This document shows, in pieces, positions 40,336 through 50,300 of a DNA stretch of 64,000 bases. Origin of the DNA: Phreatobacter sp. GTDB taxonomy: Bacteria > Pseudomonadota > Alphaproteobacteria > Rhizobiales > Phreatobacteraceae. The notes under the pieces are model-generated. The model was not told the DNA's origin and did not search any database. It saw nothing but the letters and a program-made list of their open reading frames with translations. Numbering within the stretch: the stretch's first letter is position 1; each line of letters begins with the position of its first letter. Location of the stretch: contig NZ_JALHMP010000020.1 of assembly GCF_022843985.1 (NCBI RefSeq), positions 1-64,000 on the forward strand, written 5' to 3'. The position numbers and the translations under genes were made by a program.

Positions 40336-41780
40336 TGCTGGTCCTCGACCACGACCGTGCAGGCGGCTACTGGGGCGCCGTCTATGTCTTCACCGCAGTG
40401 AAGGGCATGCAGGTCGTGATCGACGGACCTGTGGGCTGCGAAAACCTGCCGGTGACCTCCGTCCTTCACTACACCGACGCGCTGCCGCCCCACGAGCTGC
40501 CGATCGTCGTCACCGGCCTTGCCGAGGAAGAGCTTGGCCAGAAGGGCACGGAAGAGGCGATGCGGCGGGCCTATCGCTCGCTCGATCCCGACCTCCCGGC
40601 CGTCGTCGTGACGGGCTCGATCGCCGAGATGATCGGCGGCGGCGTGACGCCGGAAGGCACCAATATCAAGCGGTTCCTGCCGCGGACCATCGACGAGGAC
40701 CAGTGGCAGAGCGCCGACCGCGCCCTCAACTGGCTGTGGACCGAGTATGGTCCGCGCAAGGTTCCGGCCCGCAAGCGCGAGCCTGGCACCAAGCCGCGCG
40801 TCAACATCATCGGCCCGGCCTACGGCACCTTCAACATGCCGTCCGATACGGCCGAGATCCGCCGCCTGGTCGAGGGCATCGGCTGCGAGGTGAACATGGT
40901 CTTCCCGCTCGGAAGCCATCTCGCCGATATCGCGAGGCTGGCCGATGCCGACGTCAACATCTGCCTCTATCGCGAGTTCGGGCGCCTGCTCTGCGAGCAA
41001 CTCGAGCGGCCCTATCTCCAGGCCCCGATCGGCCTGCATTCGACGACCCGCTTCCTCACCAAGCTCGGCGAGCTGACGGGGGTCGACCCCCTGCCCTTCA
41101 TCGAGAAGGAAAAGCACACGACCATCAAGCCCCTGTGGGACCTTTGGCGGTCGGTGACGCAGGACTTCTTCGGCACGGCCAGTTTCGCCGTGGTGGCCAC
41201 CGACACCTATGCGCGCGGCCTGCACCATTTCCTCGGCGAGGAACTCGGCCTGCCCTGCACCTTCGTCTTCTCGCGCAAGGCCGGCGTCAAGCCGGACAAC
41301 CAGGCGGTGCGCCAGGCGATCCGCGACAAGACCCCGCTGATCATGTTCGGCAGCTACAATGAACGCATGTACCTCGCCGAGATCGGCGCACGGGCGGTCT
41401 ATATTCCCGCCTCGTTCCCCGGCGCGATCATCCGGCGCCATACCGGAACGCCCTTCATGGGCTATGCCGGCGCCACCTACCTGCTCCAGGAGGTGTGCAA
41501 CGCGCTGTTCGACGCGCTGTTCCACATCCTGCCGCTGGCCAGCGAACTCGACAAGATCGAGGCGACGCCATCGCGCATCGAGGATGAACTGCCGTGGAGC
41601 AACGAGGCCAAGGCCCTGCTCGACGCCGTCGTCGAAACCCATCCCGTCCTGGTGCGCATCTCCGCGGCCAAGCGCCTGCGCGATGTCGCCGAACGCGATG
41701 CCCGCAGCACCGGCGAGGGCGAGGTCAAGCCGGAATCCGTCACACGCGCGGCCGGCAATCTGGGTCGTCCGCCGACCTGA
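40335..41780 (+). CDS. bchZ: Chlorophyllide a reductase subunit Z
   Basis: A 481-residue catalytic partner of BchY. The family start ([21 protein letters not shown]) and the cluster cysteine in [12 protein letters not shown] are present, followed by [10 protein letters not shown]. The C-terminal domain contains [15 protein letters not shown], the conserved membrane-near helices. It is the last bch gene before the puf genes, with 96 bases to pufQ that contain a hairpin. Confidence 0.95.
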   Translation: MLVLDHDRAGGYWGAVYVFTAVKGMQVVIDGPVGCENLPVTSVLHYTDALPPHELPIVVTGLAEEELGQKGTEEAMRRAYRSLDPDLPAVVVTGSIAEMIGGGVTPEGTNIKRFLPRTIDEDQWQSADRALNWLWTEYGPRKVPARKREPGTKPRVNIIGPAYGTFNMPSDTAEIRRLVEGIGCEVNMVFPLGSHLADIARLADADVNICLYREFGRLLCEQLERPYLQAPIGLHSTTRFLTKLGELTGVDPLPFIEKEKHTTIKPLWDLWRSVTQDFFGTASFAVVATDTYARGLHHFLGEELGLPCTFVFSRKAGVKPDNQAVRQAIRDKTPLIMFGSYNERMYLAEIGARAVYIPASFPGAIIRRHTGTPFMGYAGATYLLQEVCNALFDALFHILPLASELDKIEATPSRIEDELPWSNEAKALLDAVVETHPVLVRISAAKRLRDVAERDARSTGEGEVKPESVTRAAGNLGRPPT

Positions 41781-41839
41781 GTGCCTCAAGCAGGGACTGC
41801 CGCCACCCGCGGCAGCGACACAGTGCAGCCGAAGCAGAA

Positions 41840-41858
41840 GGATGGCCTTGGGCCATCC
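41840..41858 (+). promoter_or_regulatory. Hairpin between bchZ and pufQ
   Basis: ggatggcc (41840-41847) and ggccatcc (41851-41858) form a perfect 8-base-pair stem around ttg. No T-run follows, so it is more likely an RNA processing or stability element, or a weak attenuator, than a full terminator. Confidence 0.5.
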
Positions 41859-41876
41859 CGTCAGGGAGAGATGATC

Positions 41877-42104
41877 ATGACCGACGTCGTTCGCAGCCAC
41901 GCGCAGCCCCGCTCCCGCCGGATGGATCGGCTCGAATTCAGGCTGCTGATGCTCCTGTCCTTCCCCATTTTTCTCCTCGTCGCCTGCCTCTCCCGCCTGA
42001 CGCGGGACCGCTCGGCCGAGGTCGGTGCCCGCAGCGAAGGCTCGGTCTTCGCCGAGGCCCGTGCGGCAGCAGCATCCGCCATTCCGTTCGCCTTCATGGG
42101 CTGA
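41877..42104 (+). CDS. pufQ: PufQ, bacteriochlorophyll delivery protein
   Basis: Small single-pass membrane protein of 75 residues. The helix is RLLMLLSFPIFLLVACL, followed by the family tail SVFAEARAAAASAIPFAFMG. PufQ supports bacteriochlorophyll formation and complex assembly. cagggagag upstream favours the ATG at 41877 over that at 41871. Confidence 0.83.
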   Translation: MTDVVRSHAQPRSRRMDRLEFRLLMLLSFPIFLLVACLSRLTRDRSAEVGARSEGSVFAEARAAAASAIPFAFMG

Positions 42105-42140
42105 CGGTCCCAGTCGTCCGGGTCACCGGGCGAGAAGCCG

Positions 42141-42205
42141 CCTGCGCTCCGGCGCAGGCGTCAACCTTGCCGTGCCGGAAGGCACGGCGACGGCCTTCAA
42201 GGCCG
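42141..42205 (+). promoter_or_regulatory. Three consecutive hairpins ahead of pufB
   Basis: Stems are cctgcgc/gcgcagg at 42141-42158, gccgtgcc/ggcacggc with a GGAA loop at 42169-42188, and cggcct/aggccg at 42191-42205. They fill the pufQ-pufB gap just before the ribosome site of pufB. They probably set the 5' end and stability of the pufBA message. Confidence 0.55.
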
Positions 42206-42224
42206 AAACGAGGAGTAGTCCATC

Positions 42225-42437
42225 ATGGCTGACAAAGAGACCCTCTCGGGGCTCACTGAAGAGGAGGCCCAAGAGTTCCACAAGTACTTCATCCAGGGTT
42301 TCGCTGGATTCACGGTTGTCGCAATCATCGCCCATTTCCTGGCGTGGCAGTGGCGTCCGTGGCTCCCCGGCCCCAGTGGCTATGCACAGTCGATGATCGA
42401 CGGTGCGACGGCCACGATCCAGACGCTCATCGGCTGA
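42225..42437 (+). CDS. pufB: LH1 antenna beta subunit
   Basis: A 70-residue single-helix antenna protein. [16 protein letters not shown] is the typical beta N-terminus with its extra histidine; [16 protein letters not shown] contains the bacteriochlorophyll-ligand histidine. The C-terminal extension [13 protein letters not shown] is like that of Rhodopseudomonas-type proteins. Confidence 0.95.
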   Translation: MADKETLSGLTEEEAQEFHKYFIQGFAGFTVVAIIAHFLAWQWRPWLPGPSGYAQSMIDGATATIQTLIG

Positions 42438-42452
42438 CGGGAGGACGAACTC

Positions 42453-42671
42453 ATGTGGAAAATCTGGCTCATCTTCGATCCACGGCGGGTCCTCGTCGCG
42501 CTGTTCACCTTCCTGTTTGCGCTCGCTCTGCTGATTCACTTCATCCTGCTCAGCACCGATCGCTTCAACTGGATCGAGGGACCGCGTGCCCGCCCGGCGC
42601 CGCGTGCAGACGTGATTTCGGTTCCGACGACCACGGTCGCCGGACTGCCCTTCACGATCACCGGTACTTGA
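42453..42671 (+). CDS. pufA: LH1 antenna alpha subunit
   Basis: A 72-residue antenna protein. [13 protein letters not shown] is the standard N-terminus, and [18 protein letters not shown] includes the bacteriochlorophyll-binding histidine and the tryptophan behind it. It pairs with PufB in the ring around the reaction centre. gggagg lies upstream. Confidence 0.95.
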   Translation: MWKIWLIFDPRRVLVALFTFLFALALLIHFILLSTDRFNWIEGPRARPAPRADVISVPTTTVAGLPFTITGT

Positions 42672-42683
42672 CGCGAAAGACCC

Positions 42684-42720
42684 GGGGCCACCGACGGCCG
42701 TTCGAGCCGCCGGTGACCCC
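42684..42720 (+). promoter_or_regulatory. pufA-pufL intercistronic stem-loop
   Basis: gggg-caccg-cggc on the left pairs with gccg-cggtg-cccc on the right through small bulges, around cgttcga. In Rhodobacter a hairpin at this place protects the pufBA message from 3' decay, giving more antenna than reaction-centre protein. The same role is inferred here. Confidence 0.6.
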
Positions 42721-42771
42721 GGTCACCATGCATCCGTGAATTTGACGTGCACAGCCGATGGGAGGCCGATC

Positions 42772-43596
42772 ATGGCCATGCTGAGCTTCGAGGCGAAATA
42801 TCGGGTCCGCGGGGGCACCCTGGTCGGGGGCGATCTCTTCGACTTCTGGGTCGGTCCCTTCTATGTGGGCTTCTTCGGGGTGACGACGATCTTCTTCACG
42901 TTCCTCGGCACCGGCCTGATCTTCTGGGGCGCGTCGCTTGGCGACACCTGGAACATCTGGAAGATCAACATCGCCCCTCCCGACCTGAAATACGGCCTCG
43001 GTTTCGCGCCGCTCGCTGAAGGCGGGCTCTGGCAGCTCATCACCATTTGCGCGATCGGGGCCTTCGCGTCCTGGGCACTGCGCCAGGTCGAGATCTCCCG
43101 CAAGCTCGGCATGGGGCTCCATATCCCCGTGGCGTTCAGCTTCGCCATCTTCGCCTATGTCAGCCTGGTGGTGATCCGGCCCCTGCTGATGGGAGCCTGG
43201 GGCCACGGCTTTCCCTACGGGATCTTCAGCCATCTCGATTGGGTGTCGAACGTCGGCTATCAGTACCTGCACTTCCACTACAATCCGGCCCACATGATCG
43301 CGGTGACGTTCTTCTTCACCACGACGCTGGCTCTCTCGCTGCACGGGGCACTGGTTCTGTCGGCCACCAACCCGCCGAAGGGCGAGGCGGTGAAGACGCC
43401 GGAGCACGAGAACGCCTTCTTCCGCGACATCATCGGCTATTCGATCGGCACGATCGGCATCCATCGCCTCGGGCTCTTCCTGGCCCTGTCCGCGGTCTTC
43501 TGGAGCGCGGTCTGCATTGTGATCTCCGGCCCGTTCTGGACCCTCGGCTGGCCCGAGTGGTGGAACTGGTGGCTCGAACTGCCGATCTGGCGCTGA
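42772..43596 (+). CDS. pufL: Reaction centre L subunit
   Basis: A 274-residue protein with five membrane helices that carries half the photosynthetic redox cofactors. [11 protein letters not shown] holds the special-pair histidine, [12 protein letters not shown] and [10 protein letters not shown] hold the non-haem-iron ligands. gggagg lies upstream of the ATG. Confidence 0.97.
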   Translation: MAMLSFEAKYRVRGGTLVGGDLFDFWVGPFYVGFFGVTTIFFTFLGTGLIFWGASLGDTWNIWKINIAPPDLKYGLGFAPLAEGGLWQLITICAIGAFASWALRQVEISRKLGMGLHIPVAFSFAIFAYVSLVVIRPLLMGAWGHGFPYGIFSHLDWVSNVGYQYLHFHYNPAHMIAVTFFFTTTLALSLHGALVLSATNPPKGEAVKTPEHENAFFRDIIGYSIGTIGIHRLGLFLALSAVFWSAVCIVISGPFWTLGWPEWWNWWLELPIWR

Positions 43597-43606
43597 GGAG
43601 GGTATC

Positions 43607-44593
43607 GTGAGTTTCGCGATCGACTACCAGAACATCTTCACACGCGTTCAGGTCCGCGGGCCGGATGATACCGGGCCTCCGATCGAAACCGACCTGTACA
43701 GCCGTGGCAAAACGATCAAGCACAATTACTGGCTGGGCAAGATCGGCGACGCGCAGATCGGCCCCATCTATCTGGGCTGGTTCGGCAGCGCCTCGCTGCT
43801 CTGCGGCATCATCGCCTTCGAGATCATCGGCCTCAATATGTGGGCCTCGGTGAACTGGGACCCCATCCAGTTCGTGCGTCAGCTGTTCTGGCTGGCGCTC
43901 GAGCCGCCGGCGCCGAAATACGGCCTGTCCTTCCCGCCGATGGCGGAAGGCGGATGGTGGCTGCTGGCCGGGTTCTTCATGACATTGTCGCTCATCCTGT
44001 GGTGGGTGCGCACCTACCGGCGGGCTCGGGCCCTCGGCCTTGGCACGCATGTCGCCTGGGCCTTCGCTGCGGCGATCTGGCTGATGCTCGTCCTCGGCTT
44101 CTTCCGCCCGTTGCTGATGGGCTCCTGGAGCGAGGGTGTTCCCTTCGGCATCTTCCCCCATCTCGACTGGACGGCCGCCTTCTCGATCCGCTACGGCAAC
44201 CTCTTCTACAACCCGTTCCATGCGCTCTCGATCGCCTTCCTCTACGGATCGGCCCTGCTCTTCGCCATGCATGGCGCCACGATCCTGGCGGTGTCCCGCT
44301 ATGGCGGCGAGCGCGAGATCGAGCAGATCGTCGATCGCGGCACGGCCTCGGAGCGGGCGGCCCTGTTCTGGCGCTGGACCATGGGCTTCAACGCCACGAT
44401 GGAATCGATCCACCGCTGGGCCTGGTGGTTCGCCGTCCTTACCCCGCTGACCGGCGGCATCGGCATCCTGCTGACCGGCACCGTGGTCGACAACTGGTAC
44501 CTCTGGGCGGTCAAGCACGATTTCGCACCGGTCTATCCGACGCCCTACACGCCTGCCGTCGACCCCCTGACACTGCCGGGAGCCACGCGATGA
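43607..44593 (+). CDS. pufM: Reaction centre M subunit
   Basis: A 328-residue partner of PufL with five helices. [12 protein letters not shown] contains the special-pair histidine; [12 protein letters not shown] and SIHRWAWWF carry iron ligands, and [18 protein letters not shown] the glutamate ligand region. Translation starts at GTG with gaggaggg upstream. Its stop overlaps pufC by four bases. Confidence 0.97.
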   Translation: MSFAIDYQNIFTRVQVRGPDDTGPPIETDLYSRGKTIKHNYWLGKIGDAQIGPIYLGWFGSASLLCGIIAFEIIGLNMWASVNWDPIQFVRQLFWLALEPPAPKYGLSFPPMAEGGWWLLAGFFMTLSLILWWVRTYRRARALGLGTHVAWAFAAAIWLMLVLGFFRPLLMGSWSEGVPFGIFPHLDWTAAFSIRYGNLFYNPFHALSIAFLYGSALLFAMHGATILAVSRYGGEREIEQIVDRGTASERAALFWRWTMGFNATMESIHRWAWWFAVLTPLTGGIGILLTGTVVDNWYLWAVKHDFAPVYPTPYTPAVDPLTLPGATR

Positions 44594-45606
44594 GATCCGT
44601 CAGCACCTGCCTGACTGCCCTGGTTCTGGGTTCGGCCCTGTTCCTCGCCGGCTGCGAAAGGCCACCCCCCGCCGCTGACCAGATCGGTTACCGGGGCACA
44701 TCCATGGGCTCGGTCACCAATCCGCGGACCCTGGAAATGCGGGAGGCTGCCAACAGGCCCCCCGAGGCCCAGCCCGCGGCCGACCCGACGGGCCCGCGCG
44801 CCTCGACGATCTATCAGAACGTCCAGGTGCTGGGAGACCTGAGCGAGGGCGAATTCATCCGGCTGATGGCCTCGATGACCGAATGGATGGCGCCGCCGGA
44901 CCAGAGCTGCGGATACTGCCACAACCTCGAAAACATGGCGGACGAGTCGAAATATCAGTTCCGCGTGGCGCGGCAGATGCTCGTCATGACGCGCTCGCTC
45001 AATACCGACTGGAAGTCGCATGTCGGAGAGACCGGCGTGACGTGCTACACCTGCCACCGTGGCAATCCCCAGCCCCAGGCGACGTTCAAGCTCGATCCCG
45101 GTCCGCGCGGGGCGGGAGGCTTCACCGCCAGCCGCCAGGGGCAGAACTTCGCGGCCCGCTCGGTCGGCTCGACCTCGCTGCCGAACGATCCCTTCACCCA
45201 GCTCCTCGCCTATGCCGGAGAGATCCGGGTGAACACGCCGACGGCACTGGCGGCGGGCAATCCACGCACCATCCAGGACGCCGAGCTCACCTACAGCCTG
45301 ATGATCCACATGTCGGAAGGCCTCGGGGTCAATTGTACGTTCTGCCACAACTCGCAGAATTTCGGCGCCTGGAACGGTCCGCCGCAGCGGGCAACGGCCT
45401 TCCACGGCATCCGCATGGTGCGCGACATCAACACGCGCCATGTCCAGCCGCTGGCGGCGATCCTGCCGCCGGAACGGCTCGGCCCGGAGGGCGACAACGC
45501 CAAGGTGTTCTGCGCCACCTGCCACCAGGCCCAGCCGAAGCCGATGGGCGGCGCGCCGATGCTGCGCGACTATCCGGAACTGGGGGCGCCGCGTCCGGCC
45601 CCGTGA
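44590..45606 (+). CDS. pufC: Reaction-centre tetraheme cytochrome c subunit
   Basis: Periplasmic lipoprotein of 338 residues that re-reduces the special pair. A signal peptide ends with the lipobox LFLAGC. Four haem sites are present: CGYCH, CYTCH, CTFCH and CATCH, with methionine ligands upstream of the pairs. A lineage using a bound PufC together with a soluble cytochrome c2 is suggested. Confidence 0.96.
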   Translation: MRSVSTCLTALVLGSALFLAGCERPPPAADQIGYRGTSMGSVTNPRTLEMREAANRPPEAQPAADPTGPRASTIYQNVQVLGDLSEGEFIRLMASMTEWMAPPDQSCGYCHNLENMADESKYQFRVARQMLVMTRSLNTDWKSHVGETGVTCYTCHRGNPQPQATFKLDPGPRGAGGFTASRQGQNFAARSVGSTSLPNDPFTQLLAYAGEIRVNTPTALAAGNPRTIQDAELTYSLMIHMSEGLGVNCTFCHNSQNFGAWNGPPQRATAFHGIRMVRDINTRHVQPLAAILPPERLGPEGDNAKVFCATCHQAQPKPMGGAPMLRDYPELGAPRPAP

Positions 45607-45647
45607 CGGGGGCGCGGGGCCAAGGGACCTGGCGAAGCGCATGCGAG

Positions 45648-45672
45648 GGGGTGGGCCGAGGCCCACCCCTTT
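45648..45672 (+). terminator. Terminator of the bchC-puf operon
   Basis: ggggtgggcc (45648-45657) and ggcccacccc (45660-45669) form a 10-base-pair stem with a minimal GA centre, followed by ttt. It lies 42 bases after pufC, a classic intrinsic terminator. The remaining bases to aerR show nothing else. Confidence 0.85.
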
Positions 45673-45866
45673 GTCTTGGAAACCGGGTCATGGAAACGGG
45701 TTGGTGGTCGGGGTCATCGCACCGCGCTGGCGCCGGCCGTTTCCGGACCGGCCCGGCGGACGGGCGCCACGGACCAAGCTTGCGGACAGTGCATGGGCAC
45801 ACCCCTGCCGGATGACGGCTGCAGCACAGTCACGGCGGTGGGCGGATCGCGCCGGCGGGGCGGGAC

Positions 45867-46772
45867 TTACCCCTCGATCCTGGCGCGCAGCGTTTCGCCG
45901 GCGAAGGTCTCGATGGCATGGGTCGGATCGCGGGCGCCGAAATCGGCCCCGAGTTCGACCGCGAGCTGGGGCTGTTCAACGAAATGATAGCCGCCGACGA
46001 CGACCTGGATACGGGGATTGGCCGAGGCATCGCGAACCAGCGCGATAATGGCGGCGATCTCGTCGCGTGAGGTCTCGCCACTGGCCGACAGGCCGACGGC
46101 GTCGAACCATTCACCGTGAACGCGATCGAGGATCTGCTGGCGGGTGGCCGCGCCCTCATTCTCGACGTCCCAGCCGGCGCGGCGAAAGAACTCCTCGACG
46201 ACGGACAGTCCCAGAGTGTGTTGGCCGCCGGGGACCAGCGCGAGCAGGATGCGGTAGCCTGGTCCCTTGGGAACGACGTCGGCGCTGAAGGCGGGACCAT
46301 AGCTTCGCAGCAATTGCTGGATGCGCGAAAGCCCGACAGTGACGTCGACGAAGCTGAGACGGTCGCCGTCCCACAGGAGGCCGAGGTGACGTGCGGCGCT
46401 GCACAGGACAGCGGTGATGACACCTTCGAGCGACATGCCGCCGGCGATCAGGGAGTCGATGTGCTGGCGCGCCGCCGGCAGCGGATGGCGTACGATCAGC
46501 TCGCAGAAGGCCTCGACGTCAGCATAGGAAAAGGACTCGGACGCCTGGACAGGCGACTCGGCGTCATAGACGTCAAGACCGGCGGCCCGGTGCCCCATCA
46601 GCAGGCGGGGAATGACCTGGGTTTCGATCGTCTTCGCCAGATCACGGCGCATATCGGCGGTCAGGACATCCGCGTTCGGATACCAGACGCGCGCGGCGAC
46701 CCTTAAGCCATCCCTGCAATCATCTTGAGAGCGGGGGTGCTCCCCCGTGATGCGATCGTCCAAGCTCGCCAT
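45867..46772 (-). CDS. aerR: AerR/PpaA-family B12-domain regulator, second copy
   Basis: A 301-residue paralogue of the ppaA product. The N-terminal half has VIPRLLMGHRA like ppaA (VVPRLLMATRG); the B12-binding half has VPGGQHTLGLSVVEEFFRRAGW, the motif known from AerR, and VVVGGYHFVEQPQL near the end. AerR antagonises CrtJ when cobalamin is bound. It is divergent from bchH; whether it or ppaA is the functional AerR cannot be decided from sequence. Confidence 0.82.
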   Translation of the reverse strand: MASLDDRITGEHPRSQDDCRDGLRVAARVWYPNADVLTADMRRDLAKTIETQVIPRLLMGHRAAGLDVYDAESPVQASESFSYADVEAFCELIVRHPLPAARQHIDSLIAGGMSLEGVITAVLCSAARHLGLLWDGDRLSFVDVTVGLSRIQQLLRSYGPAFSADVVPKGPGYRILLALVPGGQHTLGLSVVEEFFRRAGWDVENEGAATRQQILDRVHGEWFDAVGLSASGETSRDEIAAIIALVRDASANPRIQVVVGGYHFVEQPQLAVELGADFGARDPTHAIETFAGETLRARIEG

Positions 46773-46947
46773 GGGGGGGACCCTCCCAAGGCAGGTAGCT
46801 CTCCGGCGTAGGCGTTCTTCAGGCCCTTGTGGTCAATGACAGCAGGATAGCGGCCAATTGTCCGGAAAACCTTTCTTCCCACCCTGTCGGCAGATTGAAA
46901 CACGAGTTGCGATCCTCGGCAATGGCCGTTTTCGAGTCTCTCCAGAG

Positions 46948-47000
46948 TGTATAATTTCCTTGACGTCAAGCGACTGCAAAAGTGTCAATCTGACTTGACA
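46948..47000. promoter_or_regulatory. PpsR boxes in front of bchH
   Basis: A perfect TGT-N12-ACA site (tgtcaatctgacttgaca) lies at 46983-47000 and a one-mismatch site (TGT-N12-ACG) at 46948-46965, 17 bases apart. TTGACG at 46960-46965 could be a -35. They sit in the 537-base divergent spacer between aerR and bchH. The spacer part toward aerR shows nothing else I can name. Confidence 0.7.
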
Positions 47001-47309
47001 CGCTGCAGTCTTGCCGGCAATTTCATGGTGTCGCGAGCGTCACCGCAGTCCGGTGGACGGCGCCGACCAGGAGGCGTCCGGTGCCCATTCGGACAGATCT
47101 TGAAGGTGTCCACCTGCCCGAAGGGCCCGGTCGTTGCAGCCCGGCCACGCGGCAGACACCGCGGCTGGACAGTCCCCAGTGCCCGACCGCGCGCCTTCTG
47201 TTCGCCGATCGCCAGGGGCTGGCGGAGGCAATGCCCCGCCAGAGGGAGATGGTTAGGAGGGCAAACGGCGCAGCGTGCCCTCAACGCATGACGGCGGAGG
47301 CGCATTGAG
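47001..47309 (+). promoter_or_regulatory. Long bchH leader with alternative hairpins
   Basis: From the PpsR boxes to the bchH ATG there are about 309 bases. CGCCAG at 47210-47215 and again at 47237-47242 can each pair with the single CTGGCG at 47219-47224, so two hairpins are mutually exclusive. The right one ends directly before agagggag and the ATG of a short frame at 47249. No known riboswitch consensus was recognised. Confidence 0.4.
47249..47308 (+). CDS. Possible 19-codon upstream ORF of bchH
   Basis: The frame begins at an ATG with gagggag just before it, although the spacing is short, and ends with TGA one base before the bchH ATG. Translation of it would deliver ribosomes to bchH. 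The peptide would be MVRRANGAACPQRMTAEAH. The frame is open upstream to 47081, so it may be chance in GC-rich DNA. Confidence 0.3.
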   Translation: MVRRANGAACPQRMTAEAH

Positions 47310-50300
47310 ATGGCCAGATCCCCGAATGCCGGAGCCGAGACCCCGATCCGCGTCGTCATCGTCACCATGGACACCCATGTCGCGAGCGCCACCGACCGGG
47401 CCCGCGCGAAGCTCCTGCGCGACCTGCCCGGGCTCGAACTGACCGTCCACGCCGCCTCCGAATGGTCGGCCCATCCGCAGGCACTGGCGGCCTGCCGCGC
47501 GGCGATCGGCACCGCCGACATCATCATCAACACGATGCTGTTCATGGAGGACCATTTCCTGCCGCTGATCGACGCGTTGCAGGCGCGGCGCGAGAGCTGC
47601 GACGCCATGGTGAGCATCATGTCGGCGGGGGAGGTCACCAAACTGACGCGCCTGGGACGATTCCGGATGGACGGCCCGCCGAGCGGGCCGATGGCCCTGC
47701 TGAAGCGCCTGCGCGGCAACAAGGGCAAGCCCGGCGGCGCCGGCGCCGGCCAGGTGAAGATGCTGCGCCGCCTGCCGCAGATCCTGCGCTTCATCCCCGG
47801 CACCGCGCAGGACGTGCGCGCCTATTTCCTGACGATGCAGTACTGGCTGGCCGGCTCGGAAGAGAACATCGCCAATCTCGTGCGCTTCCTCATCGACCGC
47901 TATGCCGATGGCCCGCGGCGCGGCCTGCGCGGCACCCTGAAGGTCGGCAAGCCCGTCGATTATCCCGATACCGGCGTCTATCACCCCGACATGCCCGCTC
48001 GCGTGGCGAGCGATACCCGCAGCCTCCCGGCCCGCGCCGGCGCCAAGGGGACGGTCGGGCTCCTGGTGCTGCGCTCCTATGTGCTGGCCGGCAATGCCGG
48101 CCATTACGACGGCGTCATCCGGACCTTCGAGGCCCGCGGCCTCAATGTCATCCCGGTCTTCGCCACCGGGCTCGACGCGCGCGAGGCGATCGACGCCTTC
48201 TTCTTCCGGGACGGCCGTCCGCTCATCGACGCGATGGTGTCGCTGACCGGTTTCTCGCTGGTCGGCGGGCCGGCCTACAACGACTCGAAGGCTGCGGAGG
48301 AGGTGCTCGCGCGGCTCGATGTGCCCTATATCGCCGCCCATCCGGCCGAGTTCCAGACGCTTGACCAGTGGGGGGCGTCGGATCGCGGCCTGCTCCCGGT
48401 CGAATCCACGATCATGGTCGCCATTCCCGAGCTCGATGGTGCCACCGGCCCGATCCTGTTCGGCGGGCGCACCGACAAGGCCGGATCCTGCTCGGGCTGC
48501 GCGCGCGGCTGCACCTTCCCGGCCGGCGAGACCGAACGCGACATGCATGTCTGCGCCGAGCGGGCGGAGGTGCTGGTCGCACGGACCGAGAAGCTGGTCG
48601 CGCTGCGGCGTTCCGAGCGTGCGGCGCGCAAGGTCGCCATCGTCCTGTTCAACTTCCCGCCCAATGCCGGCAATACCGGCACGGCCGCCTATCTCTCGGT
48701 CTTCGAATCGCTTCACCGCACCATGGCGGCGATGCAGCGCGAGGGCTATGCCATCGACGTGCCGGCGAGCGTCGACGACCTCAGGCGGGCCATCGTCGAG
48801 GGCAATGCCGGTCGCACCGGCGCCATGGCCAATGTCCATGCCCGCATTTCCACCGGCGACCATATCCGCCGCGAGCGCTGGCTCGGCGAGATCGAGGCGC
48901 AATGGGGCCCCGCCCCCGGCCGCCAGCAGAGCGACGGCGCGTCGATCTTCGTGCTCGGCGAGCGCTTCGGCAATGTCTTCGTCGGCATCCAGCCGAGCTT
49001 CGGCTATGAGGGCGATCCGATGCGGCTGCTCTTCGAGAAGGGCTTCGCGCCGACCCACGCCTTCTCCGCCTTCTATCGCTGGCTGCGCGAGGATTTCGCC
49101 GCCCATGCGGTGCTGCATTTCGGCACGCACGGGGCGCTCGAGTTCATGCCCGGCAAGCAGGCGGGACTCTCCGGCCAGTGCTGGCCCGACCGCCTGATCG
49201 GTGACCTGCCCAATATCTACCTCTATGCCTCGAACAACCCGTCGGAAGGCGCCATCGCCAAGCGCCGCGGGGCGGCGACGACGGTCAGCTACCTGACGCC
49301 GCCGGTCGCCTCGGCGGGCCTCTATCGCGGCCTGCTCGACCTCAAGGTCTCGCTCGACCGCTGGCGCCAGCTGCCGCCCGAAGATGCGCGCGAGCGCGAC
49401 GAACTCGCCGTCCTGATCCAGGCGCAGGCGGCGGCCCTCGACCTGGCGGCGCCCGAGCCGGCCTGGCCGGACGGAGCCGAAAGCCGCATTTCCCGGCTGC
49501 GCGCGACCGTTCTCGAACTGGAATACACACTGATCCCGCACGGCCTCCACGTCGTCGGCGAACCGCTCTCGGCCGAAGAGCGCATCGACATGCTGCTGGC
49601 CATGGCGGAATCGGGAGAAGGGGCCCGGCCGGAGCGGGCGCTGGTCGCCACCCTCGTCGCCGGCGCCACCGCCGAACAGGCATTGAAGGCCCATGGCCTC
49701 GGCCAGGACGCGGCCCTTCTGGCGGCGCTCAAGACGCTGGCGGCGGCCGATGCCCTGCTGGCCGAGGACCACGAGATCGACGGGCTGATCCGCGGGCTCG
49801 ACGGGCGCTTCATCCGTCCCGCCCCCGGCGGCGATCTCCTGCGTACGCCCGCGGTTTTGCCGACAGGGCGAAACCTGCATGGCTTCGACCCCTTCCGCAT
49901 CCCCAGCTCCTTCGCCGTCCAGGACGGCGCGAAACAGGCGACGCGGCTGCTGGACCGGCATATTGCCGACGGCAATCCCCTGCCGGAGACGGTCGCCCTG
50001 GTGCTCTGGGGCACCGACAACCTCAAGACGGAAGGCGCGCCGATCGCCCAGGCGCTGGCGCTCATGGGCGCGGCCCCGCGCTTCGACGGCTATGGCCGCC
50101 TCGCGGGGGCCCGGCTCCTGCCGCTCGAGGAGCTGACGCGGCCGCGCATCGATGTGGTGATCTCGCTGTCGGGAATCTTCCGCGACCTGCTGCCGCTGCA
50201 GATCAGGCTGCTGGCGGAGGCAGCCTTCCTCGCCGCCTCGGCCGACGAGCCCTGCGAGCGCAACTTCATCCGCAAACATGCGCTGGCCTATCAGGCCGAG

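Noticed and set aside
45607-45866. Possible small gene between pufC and aerR
   Set aside because: Short frames there overlap the terminator hairpin and lack ribosome sites or recognisable sequence.
47001-47309. Cobalamin riboswitch in the bchH leader
   Set aside because: The B12-box and conserved core sequences could not be found, so only a generic alternative hairpin is reported.
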